This document shows, piece after piece, positions 63,288 to 64,000 of a stretch of 64,000 nt of DNA. Numbering within the stretch: the stretch's first letter is position 1; each line of letters opens with the position of its first letter. Location of the stretch: positions 547,397 to 611,396 of the forward strand of contig NZ_JQSG02000003.1 of NCBI RefSeq assembly GCF_000754095.2. The letters are read 5' to 3'. The notes below the pieces were generated by a model, which worked only from the letters and a program-made list of their open reading frames with translations, had not been told where the DNA came from and did not search any database. Origin of the DNA: Acidihalobacter prosperus. GTDB lineage: Bacteria > Pseudomonadota > Gammaproteobacteria > DSM-5130 > Acidihalobacteraceae. A program made the position numbers and the translations under genes.

Positions 63288-64000
63288 ATGCCCCTTCGCG
63301 CTGTACTCGATAACATCAACCTGTTTGCCTATGAGCAAACCGTTGAGTCGTGGAACAAGCTGAAAAACTCGCCAGAGCGCAAGAAGCTAGCTATGCCTTG
63401 CTGCGGCGAACGAGCTATAGCGAAAACGAGCCCCCTAGGCACATTTTTCTTTGCTCACTATCGGAAGGCTACCGATTGCTATGCCGCACCAGAAAGCCCG
63501 GAACATGTTTATTTGAAGGAAATTATCGCAACATCAGCGAAGGCTGCTCACTGGGCGGTTATCACTGAACATCCAGGGGCTTCCCCAAAGGGAGATAAAT
63601 GGGTAGCCGATGTATTTTGCGAGAAAAAATCAGCTAAAATTGCTTTTGAAATTCAACTCTCAAAACAAACGCTTAGTGAGTTTAAATACAGGCAGGCTAG
63701 GTACAAAGAATCGGGCATTCGTGCAGCATGGTTTGTGTCAGCTAATGTCGCAAACTCCATCAACTATCCTCAATCAAAAGAACTGCCGATCTTCGTTGTT
63801 GAAGATTATTCCATTGAGGGCTCAATTCCATTGGTATCCGGCTTCAACTTGCCTCTTCGAGATTTCGTGAGAGACCTGTTGTCTGGGCTCATATCCTGGA
63901 AAACCGATCCAGAAGAAATGAATATCCACTACATCAAAGATACGTGTTGGAGTTGTGGAAAGCCGGTTAAACAACCCTACGGATACAGCATCGACGTCTA
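63288..64000 (+). CDS. CoiA-like nuclease, candidate first integron cassette gene (partial)
   Basis: An open frame of 237 codons from ATG 63288 that runs off the window end. Early residues have a cysteine pair (MPCCGE, C38-C39) and FFFAHYRK. A PD-(D/E)xK-like core follows: D108 in KWVADVF and E121-x-Q123 in IAFEIQLS, then the R-Q-A-R-Y-K and GIRAAWFVSA of CoiA-family competence/restriction-like nucleases. A CxxC pair (C220, C223: CWSCGK) could bind zinc further on. Base composition is visibly more AT-rich than neighbours, and codons differ (many AAA, GAA, ATT). The start has no clear Shine-Dalgarno. It is divergent from intI with the candidate attI between them. Family assignment is by pattern; the C-terminus is missing. 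Confidence 0.7.
   Translation, partial: MPLRAVLDNINLFAYEQTVESWNKLKNSPERKKLAMPCCGERAIAKTSPLGTFFFAHYRKATDCYAAPESPEHVYLKEIIATSAKAAHWAVITEHPGASPKGDKWVADVFCEKKSAKIAFEIQLSKQTLSEFKYRQARYKESGIRAAWFVSANVANSINYPQSKELPIFVVEDYSIEGSIPLVSGFNLPLRDFVRDLLSGLISWKTDPEEMNIHYIKDTCWSCGKPVKQPYGYSIDV

Overview
This window is a G+C-rich chromosomal segment from a gammaproteobacterium. The evidence is the set of linked gene blocks: the full origin-proximal order parB-parA-rsmG-mnmG-mnmE-yidC-yidD-rnpA-rpmH-dnaA-oriC-dnaN-recF-gyrB, an F-type ATP synthase operon beside parB, glmU-glmS, fkpB-ispH, the minor-pilin order fimT-pilV-pilW-pilX-pilY1-pilE, and the algZ-algR / hemC-hemD-hemX-hemY / argH neighbourhood known from Pseudomonas. 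A Chromatiales/Ectothiorhodospiraceae-like organism is my best guess, but the sequence alone does not fix the genus. No tRNA, rRNA, CRISPR array or transposase was found.

Layout. 1-9.6 kb: end of a ParA-like ATPase, a thiol-redox protein, a repeat protein, nadA, an unknown coiled-coil protein, a MarR-EmrA-EmrB efflux cassette, UspA, a degenerate phosphatase-like protein, fkpB and ispH. 9.6-16.7 kb: type IV pilus minor-pilin/adhesin operon on the minus strand, mostly joined by ATGA overlaps. 16.9-21.2 kb: DUF302 protein, truncated haemoglobin, fructosamine-kinase-like protein, a short-chain dehydrogenase, and two unknown secreted proteins, one carrying five 21-bp coding repeats. 21.2-31.6 kb: glmS, glmU and atpIBEFHAGDC, with a good sigma70-type promoter before atpI. 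31.6-46 kb: the origin region, with a putative oriC between dnaA and dnaN (three DnaA boxes) and a perfect parS palindrome inside the 3' end of recF. 46-54 kb: prlC, xth, ubiD, a 48-residue membrane protein, a GEMM-I cyclic-dinucleotide riboswitch ahead of a small secreted protein, an EamA transporter, an epimerase and a ferredoxin-reductase-like protein. 54-62 kb: hemY-hemX-hemD-hemC, a SoxW-like thioredoxin, algR, algZ and argH.

62.1 kb to the end: an integron platform. An IntI-type integron integrase faces argH. Its 5' side holds a dense cluster of inverted repeats (candidate attI) and a possible outward promoter. Immediately beyond is a divergent, visibly AT-richer reading frame, running off the window, that encodes a CoiA-like nuclease. 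This looks like a first cassette gene and is the most promising accessory system here. The c-di-GMP-type riboswitch controlling an unknown secreted protein is the second.
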